Origin: Candidatus Borrarchaeum weybense
GTDB taxonomy: Archaea > Asgardarchaeota > Sifarchaeia > Borrarchaeales > Borrarchaeaceae
Assembly: GCA_019057385.1 (NCBI GenBank)
Contig: JAHQJS010000003.1
Coordinates: 62,001-126,000 of the forward strand
DNA: 64,000 nt
Reading direction: 5' to 3'
The notes under the pieces are model-generated. The model was not told the DNA's origin. It saw only the letters and a list, made by a program, of their open reading frames with translations, and made no database searches. Below are positions 43,424 through 52,535 of this stretch, piece by piece. The translations under genes were made by a program, and so were the position numbers. Numbering within the stretch: the stretch's first letter is position 1; each line of letters opens with the position of its first letter.

Positions 43424-43657
43424 CTATTCTTTATGATATTGGTCTATGAAGTCTCCATAGGCATCCACCGGCTCTGTTAACTTACCTGCAGGCACATTGT
43501 ATTCAATGCCGCATGCACCACAGTGAACACGTGCATATCCATCTTCTCTGAAAAGTTCTACTGTAACCGCGCGAGCATCACAATCCGGGCATACAAAAAC
43601 TTTTGGGATTGTTCTTTGATGTCTCTTAACTACCTTTTTTCGTCTTCTTCGTCCCAT
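43424..43657 (-). CDS. Elf1-like transcription elongation factor
   Basis: ATG 43657, preceded by AGGTGAT, gives a 77-aa protein starting MGRRRRKKVVKRHQRTIPKV, with a four-cysteine zinc ribbon (VCPDCDARAV ... HCGACGIEY). This basic N-terminus plus ribbon is the Elf1 pattern found in eukaryotes and TACK/Asgard archaea, where it binds near the elongating polymerase. It is both an information-processing gene and a lineage marker. Confidence 0.85.
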   Translation of the reverse strand: MGRRRRKKVVKRHQRTIPKVFVCPDCDARAVTVELFREDGYARVHCGACGIEYNVPAGKLTEPVDAYGDFIDQYHKE

Positions 43658-43827
43658 TGATATCACCTAGGTTTTCAAAATAGATTTTTTTATGTGAACT
43701 AAATAATTCCTTACATTAAAACGGTCATTCTGACAATTTTTCCTTTCTTTTTCTGATTTTTAAGCTTTTGTTGAAGGCAACTATTACATATTTTCAAAGC
43801 GATCGTCTGCTTGGATTTTTGTCGTAT

Positions 43828-45579
43828 TTACTTTTCTAAATGAGTTATAATTTTTTTAGCCTCTTCAAGAGTATTGGATACGCGTATCTGAGAAATATTG
43901 AGTTCAATGGCATCTAGGACTTCATTTTTTATTATTTTTCCAGCCGCAATAATCTCTTTTCCAATGATTTTTGGTGCATATTTTCGAATCGGTGCATCTG
44001 GAAACTCTGCATTCTCAATACTAGTAACTAATTCATCTGTTGTTAATTCTAGAATCTTTTCGCCCTCTTTTCCAATGACGACAAATCTAATATTGCCACT
44101 CCCATCATCCAAGATGCCGCTTAGCAATAATCGTGGAATTGATTTGTCAATTTTCCCGCAGTTTGGACATATTTTTTCATTATTCTCTGACTTTACCCTT
44201 CTACGGCATTTAGGACACGCTTCATAAATCGGATTTCTTTCATATAGTTTAAGTATAGTGCCGCGTACCTCAGCAAACTGATTTTCTATACAATCTTTGA
44301 TGAATACTTGATGATATTCCTTTACCGTTTCAGGGGTTAGTTTTTCTTCTGTAAAAGTCTCTTTTACTTGTGATATTAATTGTCCTTTCTCTTCCAATTC
44401 CTTTGGGTTGATAACAACGTTAGATAGACGTCCAACATGAAGTTCTGTTTCTCCACTAAGCCCTTCTCTTGTATATGCGTTTTGTATTAAAAGAAGATCT
44501 CCTAGATTCGCATTTTGCACTAAATTTACACTTTCATCCCAAAGGACAGTTCTAACATCTCCAGTTGTATCTTTTACATAGAGAGTTATCAATCGTCCGC
44601 TTCTTCCATCCTTTGTAGTAAATTCGCGGAGATCCCCTATATGCATTATTCGCACGAAAATATCGACTGAACGCATATTCGGCTGTAAATCCACGATGTC
44701 GATTATCTTTGGTTCACCAATTGAAAATTCGATTGACGTTTCTGGATCAATCACAACACCCGTGCGTCCTCCTCCATGGACTTCTACTTGATTTTTTAGC
44801 CCTTCTTTAGTGTATGCCCCCTCTAACCTTAAAATAGTCCCAACATCTATTTGATCTATAATTTCCGCGCTTTTATCCCATAAAACTACCCTAGTTGAGC
44901 CTGTGTCGTCTCTTAGTATAAGACTTGCTCTCTTTCCTTCACTTCCATCTTTTCGCTGAAATGTTGAAATTGGATAAACACTCTCTACTACACCTAAAAT
45001 ATCGATGTCATTTAGATTTGCTTCCAATCCATCGATCTTATGTGTGAATTCTTTAACAAAAGGAAAATCTGCTGCATTTGCATCTTCCGGATTAATAATT
45101 ATACGTCCTCGGTATCCAACATGTAATTCAGGATCCTCTTGTAAACCTTCTTTCACATATCCAGAAAGTATTCGTAGAATGTCACCTCTACTTATCTTAT
45201 CTATATTCTGTGCATGATCGCCCCATAAAACTGTACGGATCGTTTTTGTTTTGTCACCAATTATTAGATTTACAACATAACTCTGTTTTCCATCTCGAAC
45301 AAATTCTCTTAAAGCATAAATCTTCATAACACGTCCTATAACAGAAATATTATTCATTCCAGGGATAAGATCTTTGATGAATAGCTGGGTAGTTGACAAT
45401 TTTTGATCCTTAAAGAGATCAATACCTAATTCTGAAGCCACAATGTGTGCGGCTCCTTCTTCGGTAATTAATCCTCCTAATTCCTCTCTTTTTACTCTTA
45501 TTCTTTCCTCAAGTTCTTTTTTTGAGATCTTTGTTTCTGAAATTATTTTATCAATAATTTCTTCTAATGAGAAACTTAT
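43828..45579 (-). CDS. RPA-like multi-OB-fold ssDNA-binding protein, likely ATA start
   Basis: A protein with at least four OB folds. Three are clear tandem repeats with VGRVMKIYALREF...TIRTVLWGD, GVVESVYPISTF...TRVVLWDKSAEI and VRIMHIGDLREFTTKDG...DVRTVLWDESV, and a C-terminal one bears the zinc finger CPKCRRRV...CPNCG. This is the archaeal RPA1/RPA41 type that coats single-stranded DNA. The frame runs to ATG 45624, but the family start (SFSLEEIIDKI) lies at an ATA codon (45579) a few bases after GGGGGTGG; I take that as the start, with 45624 as the alternative. Confidence 0.82.
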   Translation of the reverse strand: MSFSLEEIIDKIISETKISKKELEERIRVKREELGGLITEEGAAHIVASELGIDLFKDQKLSTTQLFIKDLIPGMNNISVIGRVMKIYALREFVRDGKQSYVVNLIIGDKTKTIRTVLWGDHAQNIDKISRGDILRILSGYVKEGLQEDPELHVGYRGRIIINPEDANAADFPFVKEFTHKIDGLEANLNDIDILGVVESVYPISTFQRKDGSEGKRASLILRDDTGSTRVVLWDKSAEIIDQIDVGTILRLEGAYTKEGLKNQVEVHGGGRTGVVIDPETSIEFSIGEPKIIDIVDLQPNMRSVDIFVRIMHIGDLREFTTKDGRSGRLITLYVKDTTGDVRTVLWDESVNLVQNANLGDLLLIQNAYTREGLSGETELHVGRLSNVVINPKELEEKGQLISQVKETFTEEKLTPETVKEYHQVFIKDCIENQFAEVRGTILKLYERNPIYEACPKCRRRVKSENNEKICPNCGKIDKSIPRLLLSGILDDGSGNIRFVVIGKEGEKILELTTDELVTSIENAEFPDAPIRKYAPKIIGKEIIAAGKIIKNEVLDAIELNISQIRVSNTLEEAKKIITHLEK

Positions 45580-45777
45580 ACAACCACCCCCATGAAATTC
45601 ATATGAAGATGATATAATCTGCAATTTTTTACTTGCTTTTTCATTTTCTTATAGTATTTTTTTCTTTTTAACGCTATTAGTTTGCGTACGCGCACGGTTT
45701 TAAAATATCCAAAAGAAATAAAATTCCCCGAAAAGGTTTTTCTCAATAGAGTTTAGTTAGAATTAAATTCACGTAAG

Positions 45778-46602
45778 ATGATTAATATGGGTTTCTGGAA
45801 GACTTTGAAAGCAACTACTGTCAGAAATTTACGGGTAATTTTCAAGTATAAGTTTGAAATATTTATCAACATAGGTTGGCTCATTTTGGACATAATCGCA
45901 TTTTCTTTGCTAGGACACATCGTAGAATCGACTTCAGTGGACTTAGAATACTCGTTAAGAGATTTCTTGTTAGTTGGAGTCTTTTTCTGGGCTTTTTTTG
46001 GGAAAAGTTATGATGATACAGTGAATTGCATTCCAGAGGAGGCAAGTCGAGGCACTCTTGGCTTCCTCCTAACGAATAATGTAAGTTTTGTGACGTTACT
46101 CACAGCTAGAGCGGCAGCGTCAAGTATAATCAGCGCTGTTGTTGCAATATGCATTATATTTCCGATTTTAGCACTATTAGATGTACTTCAGCTTCAACTT
46201 CAATGGCTTCTTCTAGCGATGGTGATCTTTTTCTTGTGTTGGTTATTTATGCTGGGCGTTAGTTTATTAGTATCGTCCGTAAATGTTTTGTTTAAACGAA
46301 TTGGCTTATTTTCTGCACTCTTTCTTTGGGCTCTAAAGATCCTAAGTGGATATTTTTTTCCAGTTGAAGCACTTGACGATTTTGTACCTGGATTAAGTTT
46401 TATGGCGATGAGTTTACCAACTTCTGCTGGGCTCCAATTGATTCGATGGGTATTAATCCTCGGCGCCCCTCCACCTGAAATGATGTGGAACGCATTGACG
46501 TCTCTTTTAATCGGCACTACAATAGTTATGGTTGCAGCCATAATAACTTTGAAGCAAATGGAAAAAATTGCAGCAAAAGTTGGAACTTTAGAATTCTATT
46601 AG
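45778..46602 (+). CDS. ABC-2-type transporter permease
   Basis: A 274-aa membrane protein with about six hydrophobic helices, including LRDFLLVGVFFWAFFGKSYDDT and GILLTNNVS-like LGFLLTNNVSFVTLL, the ABC-2 permease arrangement. The ATPase gene starts 12 bases downstream. The cargo is unknown; drug, lipid or polysaccharide export are typical for this class. Confidence 0.85.
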   Translation: MINMGFWKTLKATTVRNLRVIFKYKFEIFINIGWLILDIIAFSLLGHIVESTSVDLEYSLRDFLLVGVFFWAFFGKSYDDTVNCIPEEASRGTLGFLLTNNVSFVTLLTARAAASSIISAVVAICIIFPILALLDVLQLQLQWLLLAMVIFFLCWLFMLGVSLLVSSVNVLFKRIGLFSALFLWALKILSGYFFPVEALDDFVPGLSFMAMSLPTSAGLQLIRWVLILGAPPPEMMWNALTSLLIGTTIVMVAAIITLKQMEKIAAKVGTLEFY

Positions 46603-46614
46603 AATAGAAATTAG

Positions 46615-47565
46615 GTGAGCAATGTGGAAGACGTAGTTATGGTTGAAAATGTTGTAAAAGAATTTCCGATAGGGGCATTTCTACGTAAACGTCTTCGTAT
46701 TTTAAATGGGATTTCTTTCAATTTGCCAGATGGTGACAATCTTGCAATTGTGGGGCCTAACGCGAGCGGAAAAACTACACTTCTAAAAATGCTTGCATCG
46801 ATTTATCTTCCTGATAGCGGATCTATTGAGATCTATGGTTATGATTTACAGAAACAAATAACACAAGTTAGGAATATGATAAGTTTTGTTAGTCCAAGCT
46901 TAACTTTTCAGGCTAAACTCACACTTAAAGAAACACTTGATTTCTTTGCCGGCGTGCAGGGCGTTGATATTGATGATATTGCATTAAAATTTCTAGAAGA
47001 AGTAAATCTTATTCATATGATGGATAAACGATTAGAATCATTTTCTGAAGGTCAAAAAGCAATGGTTCGTCTTGTTGTTGGACTAATGAAACAACCACGC
47101 CTTCTACTTCTCGATGAAATTACAGCAACGCTTGATCTGACGCGTAAAGAAGCCGTAATCAATACTATAAATGAATTAGATAACCGCTATAAGTTTACAA
47201 TTATTCTTGTAGACCATGATCCAATGGTTGTAGATAGAATTTGTGATAAAGTTCTCCTCCTTAAACGGGGTGGACGTGTTTTAAAATACAGCACGGTAGA
47301 TGAACTACTCTCAAAAATTCCTTATAAATATGACATTAAAGTAACTCCAAAAAAGACGTTGGATGATGATTTTCTAAAGAATTTTGGATTCCCTTATAAG
47401 AAAATGGGAAATATCATTCGCTTTTTTACCCAAAATCATTCTGAAGTCAATGAACTTAATGCCAAGTTGTTAGAGAAAGAGGACTATATTCTTGAGTTCT
47501 CGACAAGCGGTGTCAGCTTAGAAGACGTCTACTACTTTTGGATGCAGAAAGAAACTCAGGAGTAG
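46615..47565 (+). CDS. ABC transporter ATP-binding protein
   Basis: A 316-aa ABC ATPase: Walker A GPNASGKTTLLK near residue 50, Q-loop region ISFVSPSLTF (Q replaced), signature FSEGQKAMVRL, Walker B LLLLDEITATLD and the switch histidine in LVDHDPM. The C-terminal 80 residues form an extra domain seen in DrrA/CcmA-like ATPases. GTG 46615 or, better spaced from AGGTG, GTG 46624 is the start. The signature is FSEGQ instead of LSGGQ, and the Q-loop glutamine is not obvious. Confidence 0.87.
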   Translation: MSNVEDVVMVENVVKEFPIGAFLRKRLRILNGISFNLPDGDNLAIVGPNASGKTTLLKMLASIYLPDSGSIEIYGYDLQKQITQVRNMISFVSPSLTFQAKLTLKETLDFFAGVQGVDIDDIALKFLEEVNLIHMMDKRLESFSEGQKAMVRLVVGLMKQPRLLLLDEITATLDLTRKEAVINTINELDNRYKFTIILVDHDPMVVDRICDKVLLLKRGGRVLKYSTVDELLSKIPYKYDIKVTPKKTLDDDFLKNFGFPYKKMGNIIRFFTQNHSEVNELNAKLLEKEDYILEFSTSGVSLEDVYYFWMQKETQE

Positions 47566-47637
47566 AAGAAGTCTTAAGGATTGGCCTTTTAAGTTCTTAT
47601 ACTATTTTCTTATTTTATAAATTAGTTCTGAAGACAG

Positions 47638-47774
47638 TGGGCGGGGTGGGATTTTCAGAAAAAGCGATTTTCGATTCTTCTTTTGAACCCACGATTTCCG
47701 ATACCTCCATAAGTTTCTTATGAAGACACTCCGGAACCCGAATCCGGAATCATACCATGCTAGACTACCCGCCC
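47638..47774 (-). tRNA. tRNA-Pro(CGG) with two introns
   Basis: Acceptor GGGCGGG (47774-47768) pairs with CCCGCCC (47645-47639), discriminator A 47638; CCA is not encoded. The anticodon loop TTCGGGT carries CGG and has no canonical intron. Intron 1 (about 47728-47696, hairpin CTTCATAAG/CTTATGGAG) is in the variable loop and intron 2 (about 47683-47653, hairpin AGAA/TTCT) in the T-loop. Splicing gives a tRNA of about 74 bases. Confidence 0.85.
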
Positions 47775-48470
47775 ATAGTATTTTGAAATATGGTCCGTGA
47801 ATTACCTTTAGGATAGGAACTTCTCGGACCTTGAGCCAAATAGTTTTCGGGCACTATGTATAAAGTATAAATTGGTTTCCATGACTATAAATAAAACTTT
47901 TGCCTTTTAGCAATCATTCAAATTTGGTTTTAGAATCCTTTACATTTATACGGGAGAAGGCCATGACAATCCATTCTGCGAATAATATAATAGTGAAAAA
48001 CAAAATATTATTTGGGCGAGCAATGACGATTCTGACCCTTCTTGAAATACACTAAATAGAAGTGGTGTACCTTACAATATATACCCCACAAAAATAAAAT
48101 TGATGATAGGGATCTTGAGTGAGTTGAGCTCGCTCTGTTTTTCACTTTTTCTAGTTTTATCCCGACAAAACCTGTTAAACTCCTGAATGTATTTTAAAAA
48201 AAAATTCACTTACACATTAGTCTCACTGTTCCTTTAAATCGTATTCTGTAATAATGTAACTTAGAGAATGATGAAACTCCCAGAAAGCCAGAATCATTGA
48301 ACATAGACAAATGTGTTGTCCTTATATAGATTTTCTTGATAAAAAGATGTAGCTTGATGCAAGACAAAGCGACAGGGTCTAATAAGACGATGATGTAGAA
48401 ATGGTTTTCAAGAACTTTGTATGCCCTCTAATAGGGCTTGAAAGGGTGTTTCTCGGAAGGTTTAGAAAAA
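47775..48470. other. Intergenic region upstream of cdc6
   Basis: Roughly 700 bases without a credible gene. I looked for origin recognition boxes (inverted repeats with a G-run), since the next gene is an Orc1/Cdc6 homologue, and found none by eye. Two or more short AT-rich stretches are present; nothing else is supportable. Confidence 0.4.
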
Positions 48471-49676
48471 ATGCTCTTAACTGATATTTTAGAAGAGGAA
48501 TTAAATAGCCCTACAGTATTTCGGGATGAATCCAAATTAAGCGCTGCATACGTGCCATCTTCTTTACCCCACAGAGCATCATCACTTCGAGATTTGGTTC
48601 GTCTATTCTTAGGCGTGATGAAAAAACCAGGTGAAATGAGTCAACAAGTTACCATTAGTGGAAGTATAGGAATTGGAAAAACAGCACTATGCAAATGCTT
48701 CGGTAAGGTCCTAGAAGAATATGCCAAAACCAACAACATGAACCTACATTATATCCATGTTAATTGCAGGCGTAAAAAATCGCGCTTTTTAATTTTAAGA
48801 GAAGTAGTTCATCACTTCAATCCAACTATCCCACATAGAGGTTATTCACCAGAAGAATTACTTCATATGTTACATCACTTACTAGAGTCTCAGAATATCC
48901 ATTTGGTATTAGCTCTTGATGAATTTGATTTTATTTTGAGAAAAAAAGACGCTTCGCTTCTTTACGACCTGATAAGATGGACAGATGAACATATTGACGG
49001 TATACAGCGTGTTTCTCTTATCCTTATAGTCCGTGACAGAGTATATCTGAAAGAATTAGATGTTGGCACACTTAGTTCACTTCAAAATAATCATATCTAT
49101 CTAGCGCCTTATTCTGCCGAACAATTAGTAGATATTTTGCAGGAACGTGCAACTGATGCACTGTTTGACTTTGCAATTAATCCTGAGGTTCTCAATCTAA
49201 TAGCCGATATTGCTAGTGAACGAGGTGATGCACGTTTCGCGTTGGAACTTTTATGGCGTGCAGGAAAGTATGCTGACCGCGATAGAGTTACCTCGATTTT
49301 TCCGGAGCATGTAAGATTAGCAAAAGGTGATATCCACCCTGATCTTAGAAAGGATATCTTCCAAGAATTATCATTACATCATCAGTTTGTACTATTGGCC
49401 ATTATTCGGCAACTGAAAAAACATGACGCTGCGTATACAACCACTGGAGATGTTGAAACTACCTACAACATTATCTGCGAAGAATATCACGAAACTCCGC
49501 GCAAACACACCCAACTGTGGGAATACATTAAAGAACTGGAGCAATTATGCCTCATCACGACTAAACTCTCTGGTAAAGGCATACGAGGCAAAACTACCCT
49601 GATTGGATTGCCGGATGCACCCTTGTTCTTGCTAGAAAAAAAGCTTCAAAACTATTTGAAGGAGTGTGAAAAATGA
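48471..49676 (+). CDS. cdc6: Orc1/Cdc6-family replication initiator
   Basis: AAA+ ATPase with winged-helix C-terminus. Walker A is GSIGIGKTALC, Walker B LVLALDEFDFIL, sensor II region RGDARFALELLWRAG. ATG 48471 gives 401 aa; ATG 48438 would add 11 unlikely residues. It overlaps the next gene by four bases. Archaeal Orc1/Cdc6 proteins bind origins and load MCM; some paralogues serve other roles, and no origin boxes were seen beside this one. Confidence 0.9.
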   Translation: MLLTDILEEELNSPTVFRDESKLSAAYVPSSLPHRASSLRDLVRLFLGVMKKPGEMSQQVTISGSIGIGKTALCKCFGKVLEEYAKTNNMNLHYIHVNCRRKKSRFLILREVVHHFNPTIPHRGYSPEELLHMLHHLLESQNIHLVLALDEFDFILRKKDASLLYDLIRWTDEHIDGIQRVSLILIVRDRVYLKELDVGTLSSLQNNHIYLAPYSAEQLVDILQERATDALFDFAINPEVLNLIADIASERGDARFALELLWRAGKYADRDRVTSIFPEHVRLAKGDIHPDLRKDIFQELSLHHQFVLLAIIRQLKKHDAAYTTTGDVETTYNIICEEYHETPRKHTQLWEYIKELEQLCLITTKLSGKGIRGKTTLIGLPDAPLFLLEKKLQNYLKECEK

Positions 49677-50014
49677 CACTTGACATGACAGATATTCTTA
49701 TTCAAAGTTCTCCCTTTCCGCCTATTGAAGAAGTACTATCTTCAAAAGGAAAAATAAAAATTTTAAAGATTTTAACGCATTACGAAGAATTAAACATCTC
49801 TGAGATCGTAAGAAGAGCGCAACTTAATCATGCTACCGTCACTCAGCATCTCGATTACTTTAAAACCATCGGAATCGTAGAAGAAAAATCATTTGGCCGC
49901 ATAAAGATTTATCGGTTATCACCAGAGGATGCAATAGTCAAAGTAATTCGTGATCTAATGGAATCTTGGGAGCACTCAGAATTAAGCAACAATACTCGCA
50001 ACTCATATGTATAG
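49673..50014 (+). CDS. ArsR-like winged-helix protein
   Basis: A 113-aa single-domain DNA-binding protein: SKGKIKILKILTHYEELNISEIVRRAQLNHATVTQHLDYFKTIGIVEEK is a helix-turn-helix with the recognition helix at NHATVTQHLDYF. It starts inside the last codons of cdc6, so translation is coupled; a role in regulating or assisting that initiator is possible but unproven. Its 3' end overlaps the convergent phosphoesterase by 12 bases. Confidence 0.8.
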   Translation: MTLDMTDILIQSSPFPPIEEVLSSKGKIKILKILTHYEELNISEIVRRAQLNHATVTQHLDYFKTIGIVEEKSFGRIKIYRLSPEDAIVKVIRDLMESWEHSELSNNTRNSYV

Positions 50015-50857
50015 GTTTTTGATAAACCCAAGATTTATTCCATCAGTTAAATACGCAGTCGCATCATCAAATTCAATGCATTTTTTAGTAAAAAGTGGTC
50101 CTAAGAACTTTGACTGCAGGTCATTAAACGCCGTTCCTTTGATTAAAGGATGAAAAGCTGGAAATATTATGATTTCAGGATTTCCTATCTTTCTTTTAAT
50201 AATATGATTTGTATCAACTTCTTTATCGCTTGCTGAAACTTTATTTTGTGCAAAGAGGTTTTGAAGCTTTTTCTTGTCCCATTTTGTTCTTATCCATACT
50301 TTTTCTACGTGATGTATTCCTAAAGAATCCTTTAATCTAATCGCAGGATGGTTATGTCCCATAAATAATGAATTTACATCTAGTAAATCATTTGCTGGCC
50401 AAGTATGGCCATGTAACAATCCGATTTTCTTAGACCCATTCTGAATAGTAGATCCTTTTGAGGGATGATAGATTATATTTTTTGGAATTAACTTCTCCAA
50501 ATTACCGTCGTGGTTTCCTGGAAAAATTTCAACTTTTATTATTTTTGCCAAGTTCTTAAAAAGACGTGGTATTTCTTTCCACTCTTTAATAGAAATACTT
50601 GGGATATTATGTTTCACATCCCCAAGAACTACTAACTTCGAGGGTGCGTATTCATTTATGAGTTTTTTTAATTTATCTTCAATTATAGGTGTTTGTGAAG
50701 GAAAATGAATCCCTTTTTTAGCAAATTGCCTTTCAAGTCCAATATGGAGGTCTGCTACAATGAGAACACTTTCATGAGCTTCAAGTAATAATGCAGCCTC
50801 TCCTTCTAATGGCATATATGACCCCATTTCAATAACACTCTTGAGGAGGAGAAACAT
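50003..50857 (-). CDS. Metallophosphoesterase (calcineurin-like)
   Basis: A 284-aa phosphoesterase of the archaeal MJ0037-like group. Metal-binding motifs: VADLHIGLE, VVLGDVKH, FPGNHDG, GLLHGHTWP and MGHNHPAIR. The start may be ATG 50857 or 50827. Substrates of this group are unsettled; nucleic acid or nucleotide phosphoesters are likely by family. It overlaps the convergent winged-helix gene. Confidence 0.85.
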   Translation of the reverse strand: MFLLLKSVIEMGSYMPLEGEAALLLEAHESVLIVADLHIGLERQFAKKGIHFPSQTPIIEDKLKKLINEYAPSKLVVLGDVKHNIPSISIKEWKEIPRLFKNLAKIIKVEIFPGNHDGNLEKLIPKNIIYHPSKGSTIQNGSKKIGLLHGHTWPANDLLDVNSLFMGHNHPAIRLKDSLGIHHVEKVWIRTKWDKKKLQNLFAQNKVSASDKEVDTNHIIKRKIGNPEIIIFPAFHPLIKGTAFNDLQSKFLGPLFTKKCIEFDDATAYLTDGINLGFIKNLYI

Positions 50858-50903
50858 GACTCAACCAGTAATAAATCATAAAAAAACTCACTTATACGGA
50901 TAT

Positions 50904-51911
50904 TCATAGTTCAACGTCTTTGTAATTATCACCCAGAAGTACAAAATTTGCAAGAAGAGCATTAAGTTGAATTTCCTCATTGGCACCTTCGCTAAGCCTG
51001 AACTCTGCTTCTCCTAACAAATTCATAAGTTTAACTTTCAAGTCATCATTTTTAAAGTTCATTATTTCAGAATTCATTTGCTTAAGTATATCTATACCTG
51101 ATAAACCGTATTTGATGAGTAGTTTATGAAGTTGTTCTCGGGCATCCATAAAATTATTTTTAAGTGCGAATCTTATCATTTCTTTAATTTCTTCAGGATG
51201 GACACGGCCTGTTACTTGATAAACAACATCTGCTTTGATTTCATCATCAAACGCTGCTGCCGCTTGTAGGATGTTTATACTATTTCGCATATCTCCTCTG
51301 GAACTTTCCAAAATAGCATTAATGCCTTCTTCAGTAAGATCAACACTCTCTTTTTTAGCTATATTATTTAATTGCATTTTAACATCCTCTTGAGATAATG
51401 GAGGAAATCGAAATATAGAACATCGTGATTGTATTGGTTCGATAATCTTACTTGAGTAATTACCGATTAGTACGAATCTACAAGTGCGTGTGTATTTCTC
51501 CATTGTCCTTCTAAGTGCTTGTTGCGCATCAGAAGTCATGTTATCTGCCTCATCTAGCACTAGGATTTTAAATGGTACGTCTCCAAGTCCTTTTGTTCTA
51601 GCAAAGTTTTTTACTGTTGTTCGAATGACGTCAATACCTCTGGTATCACTTGCATTCAATTCCAACAAATTGCCTTCAAAATATTCTCCAAATAAATCAC
51701 GAGCCAAGCATAATGCCGCTGTTGTTTTACCTTTTGGGAGGTTTTATTAAAATAAAGACCTTGTCCCCGGAGGACCGACAAATAAACAATGCGGCATTGA
51801 TTTCGTCTTAGCAAATGAGGTTAACCTTTGTACTATGCTTTCTTGGTTTATTATTTCTTTTAGACTTTTTGGGCGATATTTTTCTACCCACATCGCATAT
51901 TCTTCATACAT
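50904..51911 (-). CDS. rfcS: Replication factor C small subunit, interrupted by a 30-nt intron-like insertion
   Basis: The clamp loader small subunit. Exon 1 (51911-51762) encodes [20 protein letters not shown] ... [10 protein letters not shown], and exon 2 (51731-50904) continues [20 protein letters not shown], so the Walker A motif GPPGTGKTT is split by 30 bases (51732-51761) that contain an in-frame TAA. Joining the exons gives a full 325-aa RFC-S with Walker B VLDEADNM and the RFC box [13 protein letters not shown] small subunit is essential, so removal of the insert at RNA level is the best explanation; a pseudogene or sequencing error are the alternatives. Confidence 0.9.
51732..51761 (-). 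other. Putative archaeal mRNA intron in rfcS
   Basis: The insert reads on the minus strand AGGTCTTTATTTTAATAAAA then CCTCCCAAAA. It forms a hairpin (AGGT...ACCT with TTTA/TAAA inside). GGGG of exon 1 can pair with TCCC near its 3' end, flanked by ACA and AAA bulges, a shape like a relaxed bulge-helix-bulge splice site. It could be placed one base earlier (AC^A ... AAA^AGG) with the same product. The tRNA introns in this window are of the same size (20-42 bases). Confidence 0.72.
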
Positions 51912-52183
51912 ATTTACCAGTTCTCCTAGTTCTTTGAAATTTTCCCTAAGAGATTAATAGTTTATCAGTAGATTATAGACACTTAATTGTTTTTAATTTT
52001 AAGAAATTATGTATCTCCTGATTCTATTGTCTTCTAAACTCTTAAATTGTTGTAAAGCGAAACTATTATAAGGTCATTGAAATGCTTGAATGATGGAGAT
52101 ACTTCTAAACAATCCATATCCCTCAATAGTTTGAATTCCATCTCTATATACAAATATTTGGCCATAAATAAATACTAAAAGAT
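51912..52183. other. Intergenic region upstream of tRNA-Gly
   Basis: A 272-base AT-rich stretch between rfcS and the tRNA-Gly gene. It should hold the rfcS promoter; no other gene or repeat is recognised. Confidence 0.4.
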
Positions 52184-52403
52184 GCGGTCGTGGTCTAGCA
52201 AGAGGAATATTCTCCTAGAATGGCCTAGGACAACTAAGAATGAATAACTTTCTTAGATCGCACAGGCCTCCCAAACTGACTTCACAGTCGTGAAGAAAGC
52301 CTGATAAGTTTATGTATCATCAATTATAGATGGTATGCATTTCAGGAGACCCGGGTTCAAAAAATAGGTGATGTTCTCCTATTGGAAACTCCCGGCGGCC
52401 GCA
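52184..52403 (+). tRNA. tRNA-Gly(CCC) with five introns
   Basis: Acceptor GCGGTCG (52184-52190) pairs with CGGCCGC (52396-52402), discriminator A 52403. D-stem GTCT/AGGAC, anticodon stem CAGGC (52263-52267)/GCCTG (52299-52303), anticodon CCC 52270-52272, T-stem CCGGG (52351-52355)/CCCGG (52391-52395). Between these lie five inserts: D-loop 52200-52219; between positions 26 and 27, 52233-52262 (hairpin CTAAGA/TCTTAG); canonical 37/38, 52275-52298; variable loop about 52306-52346; T-loop about 52360-52387. Removing them leaves about 76 bases that fit archaeal tRNA-Gly closely. Boundaries are uncertain by one or two bases. Confidence 0.88.
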
Positions 52404-52535
52404 TCAATTTTATATTCTAAAGATCGCTCTTACTAGAAAGTTATAGCCTAAATTAAAAATTATAAAATCTCAAAGAATTTAACTAAGATTCAATGATATA
52501 TTATGTTTGAAACACAGAATTTTCAAAAAAAGTGA

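Noticed and set aside
47775..48470. Replication origin beside cdc6
   Set aside because: No pair of origin-recognition-box-like inverted repeats with G-runs and no clear unwinding element could be recognised by eye.
51732..51911. Intein or simple frameshift in rfcS
   Set aside because: The insert is 30 bases, far too short for an intein, has an in-frame stop, and the reading frame is identical on both sides, so it is not a frameshift.
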